64,000 nt of DNA from Thermoanaerobacter pseudethanolicus ATCC 33223 (GTDB lineage: Bacteria; Bacillota; Thermoanaerobacteria; Thermoanaerobacterales; Thermoanaerobacteraceae): the NCBI RefSeq assembly GCF_000019085.1, contig NC_010321.1, positions 442,501 through 506,500 on the forward strand. The letters run 5' to 3'. Below the pieces are notes generated by a model, which saw only the letters and a list, made by a program, of their open reading frames with translations, did not search any database and was not told where the DNA came from. This document shows positions 63,117 to 64,000 of this stretch, piece by piece (position 1 is the first letter of the stretch; each line of letters starts with the position of its first letter). A program made the translations under genes and the position numbers.

Positions 63117-63404
63117 ATGATTGTATCTTATTGTAAAATATATTTACGTGCAAATTGGGTTCATTCTTTAAAAGAAAAAAGAATGATTGTAAAAAGTATT
63201 GTAGGTAAAGTAAAAAGTCACTATAATGTTTCTATATGTGAAATAGAAAATCAAGATTTACACAAATCAATTGTCATAGGTTTTTCGGTGTGTGGCAGTG
63301 ATGCTGTTTTAACAAATAAAATAGTTCAAGAGGTTGTAGACTATATTGAAGAAAATACAGATGCTTATATAGAAAATATAGAAATGGATACAATAAATGT
63401 CTGA
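63117..63404 (+). CDS. DUF503 (YlxP-like) protein
   Basis: 95 aa: CKIYLRANWVHSLKEKRMIV then KSIVGKVKSHYNVSICEIEN, the DUF503 hallmark HSLKxKRxhhxxhhxxhxxxxNVSxxE. Small ferredoxin-like fold protein, in other bacteria often encoded near rbfA or nusA; function unknown. TAAGGGG is the ribosome site. Confidence 0.9.
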   Translation: MIVSYCKIYLRANWVHSLKEKRMIVKSIVGKVKSHYNVSICEIENQDLHKSIVIGFSVCGSDAVLTNKIVQEVVDYIEENTDAYIENIEMDTINV

Positions 63405-63440
63405 CTCCAAATGAATTATGTTCATTTGGAGCTTTTATTT
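63405..63440 (+). terminator. Terminator after the DUF503 gene
   Basis: CTCCAAATGAA/TTCATTTGGAG, 11 bp, starting right after the stop codon. Confidence 0.85.
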
Positions 63441-63456
63441 TGTGATTTTTATCACA
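63441..63456 (+). promoter_or_regulatory. CRP/FNR-type operator before hcp
   Basis: TGTGATTTTTATCACA is a perfect 16-bp palindrome of the TGTGA-N6-TCACA type, 66 nt before the hcp start. hcp genes are commonly controlled by CRP/FNR-family regulators such as HcpR in response to nitrosative stress. The regulator gene is not in the window. Confidence 0.65.
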
Positions 63457-63521
63457 GATTCTTTTGAGTTTTTAGCTTATCATAATTTGTGGACAAGAAC
63501 TTAGAAAAAGGAGGAAGTAAA

Positions 63522-64000
63522 ATGAGTATGTTTTGTTATCAATGTCAAGAAGCCTCTCAAGGCATAGGATGTACAGTGAGAGGTGTATGCGGTAAGACAG
63601 ACGACGTTGCAAATCTGCAAGATTTGTTGATTTTTACATTAAAAGGCATATCTTTTTTGAACTTAAAGGCAAGAGAGACAGGAGTGAATAAAGAGAAGAC
63701 GGACAGATTCCTTTTTGAGGGATTATTTTCCACAATAACTAACGTTAATTTTGACAGAAACTTCTTTATTAACAAAATAAAAGAAGCTGTTGCATTAAGA
63801 GAAGAAATAAAAGAAGACCTCAAAAAGGCAGGAATTGAAGTAGACGAATCCTGTGAGGCAATACACTGGGTTTATGATACAGATGAAGATATAGAAGCAA
63901 TAGCAGCTGAAGTAGGAGTTTTATCTACGAAAGACGAAGATATAAGGTCTTTGAGAGAGCTTATCACTTATGGTGTAAAAGGTATGGCGGCTTATGCATA
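63522..64000 (+). CDS. hcp: Hybrid-cluster protein (hydroxylamine reductase), 5' part
   Basis: The frame runs out of the window after 159 codons. [23 protein letters not shown] gives the N-terminal cysteine set binding the [4Fe-4S] cluster (CX2C, then CX7-8C near the start), followed by the first helical region of Hcp. Hcp reduces hydroxylamine and acts as an NO reductase. AAAGGAGG lies 7 nt upstream of the ATG. Confidence 0.93.
   Translation, partial: MSMFCYQCQEASQGIGCTVRGVCGKTDDVANLQDLLIFTLKGISFLNLKARETGVNKEKTDRFLFEGLFSTITNVNFDRNFFINKIKEAVALREEIKEDLKKAGIEVDESCEAIHWVYDTDEDIEAIAAEVGVLSTKDEDIRSLRELITYGVKGMAAYA

Overview
The window comes from a low-GC, spore-forming, anaerobic Firmicute, most likely Thermoanaerobacter or a close relative. 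This rests on gene content: CwlD, spore coat CotF-type proteins, YtaF, CdaA/CdaR with a glmS ribozyme, 2-oxoacid:ferredoxin oxidoreductase, superoxide reductase, hybrid-cluster protein, and several insertion-sequence types common in that group. No database search was possible, so the genus is an inference.

Layout. (1) 1-1964: end of a ribosomal operon (23S 3' part, a 5S rRNA with an internal expansion hairpin, six tRNAs, terminator). (2) 2-11 kb: an accessory island. A HTH-TPR regulator is followed by a short membrane peptide with a SPASM-like cysteine tail, an ABC exporter (ATPase and two permeases) and two radical SAM enzymes. Broken pieces follow: an ISLre2 remnant, a radical SAM remnant, a GAF-type regulator and the orphan N-terminal domain of another radical SAM maturase. 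It reads as a partly decayed locus for a modified peptide. (3) 11-17.2 kb: a nest of mobile elements. A three-gene TGTCA-ended transposon sits inside an IS256 transposase gene; that IS256 abuts a truncated IS3, which sits in another IS fragment next to the tail of a P-type ATPase gene. (4) 17.5-18.8 kb: ferritin-like protein, superoxide reductase, tRNA-Tyr and tRNA-Lys. (5) 19-23 kb: unknown protein, CstA-family carrier, group II intron remnant, AGCS-family symporter. (6) 23.4-29.7 kb: an Mrp/Mbh-type cation/proton antiporter operon in which the usual MrpA is divided over separate genes.

(7) 29.8-35.8 kb: housekeeping genes (tandem ThyX-like protein, MazG-like enzyme, two coat proteins, TrxB, LysM protein, CwlD, PpaX-like phosphatase). 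(8) 35.8-40.6 kb: an IS607-type element with a broken resolvase but intact TnpB and a GC-rich 3' region that may be its guide RNA, inserted between the Shine-Dalgarno sequence and start codon of moxR; the DUF58 gene behind moxR is frameshifted. USP and BON genes follow. (9) 40.7-42.4 kb: an IS110 element with a structured non-coding leader (candidate bridge RNA). (10) 42.6-57.9 kb: cdaA-cdaR and glmM-glmS, usually adjacent, here separated by about 10 kb that degrade branched-chain amino acids: leucine dehydrogenase makes the 2-oxoacid, a VOR-type oxidoreductase makes acyl-CoA and reduced ferredoxin, and Ptb plus Buk recover ATP. A ruined IorA/IorB remnant and plsC lie at its end. (11) 58-64 kb: EamA protein, YjbQ, Ku plus a ligase-only LigD, a LysM/serine-hydrolase protein, YtaF, DUF503 protein and the start of hcp.

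Most interesting for follow-up: the radical SAM/ABC/HTH-TPR island with its orphan SPASM tail, the TnpB-guide RNA locus at moxR, the IS110 candidate bridge RNA, the expanded 5S rRNA, and the nested transposon whose excision would restore the IS256 reading frame.
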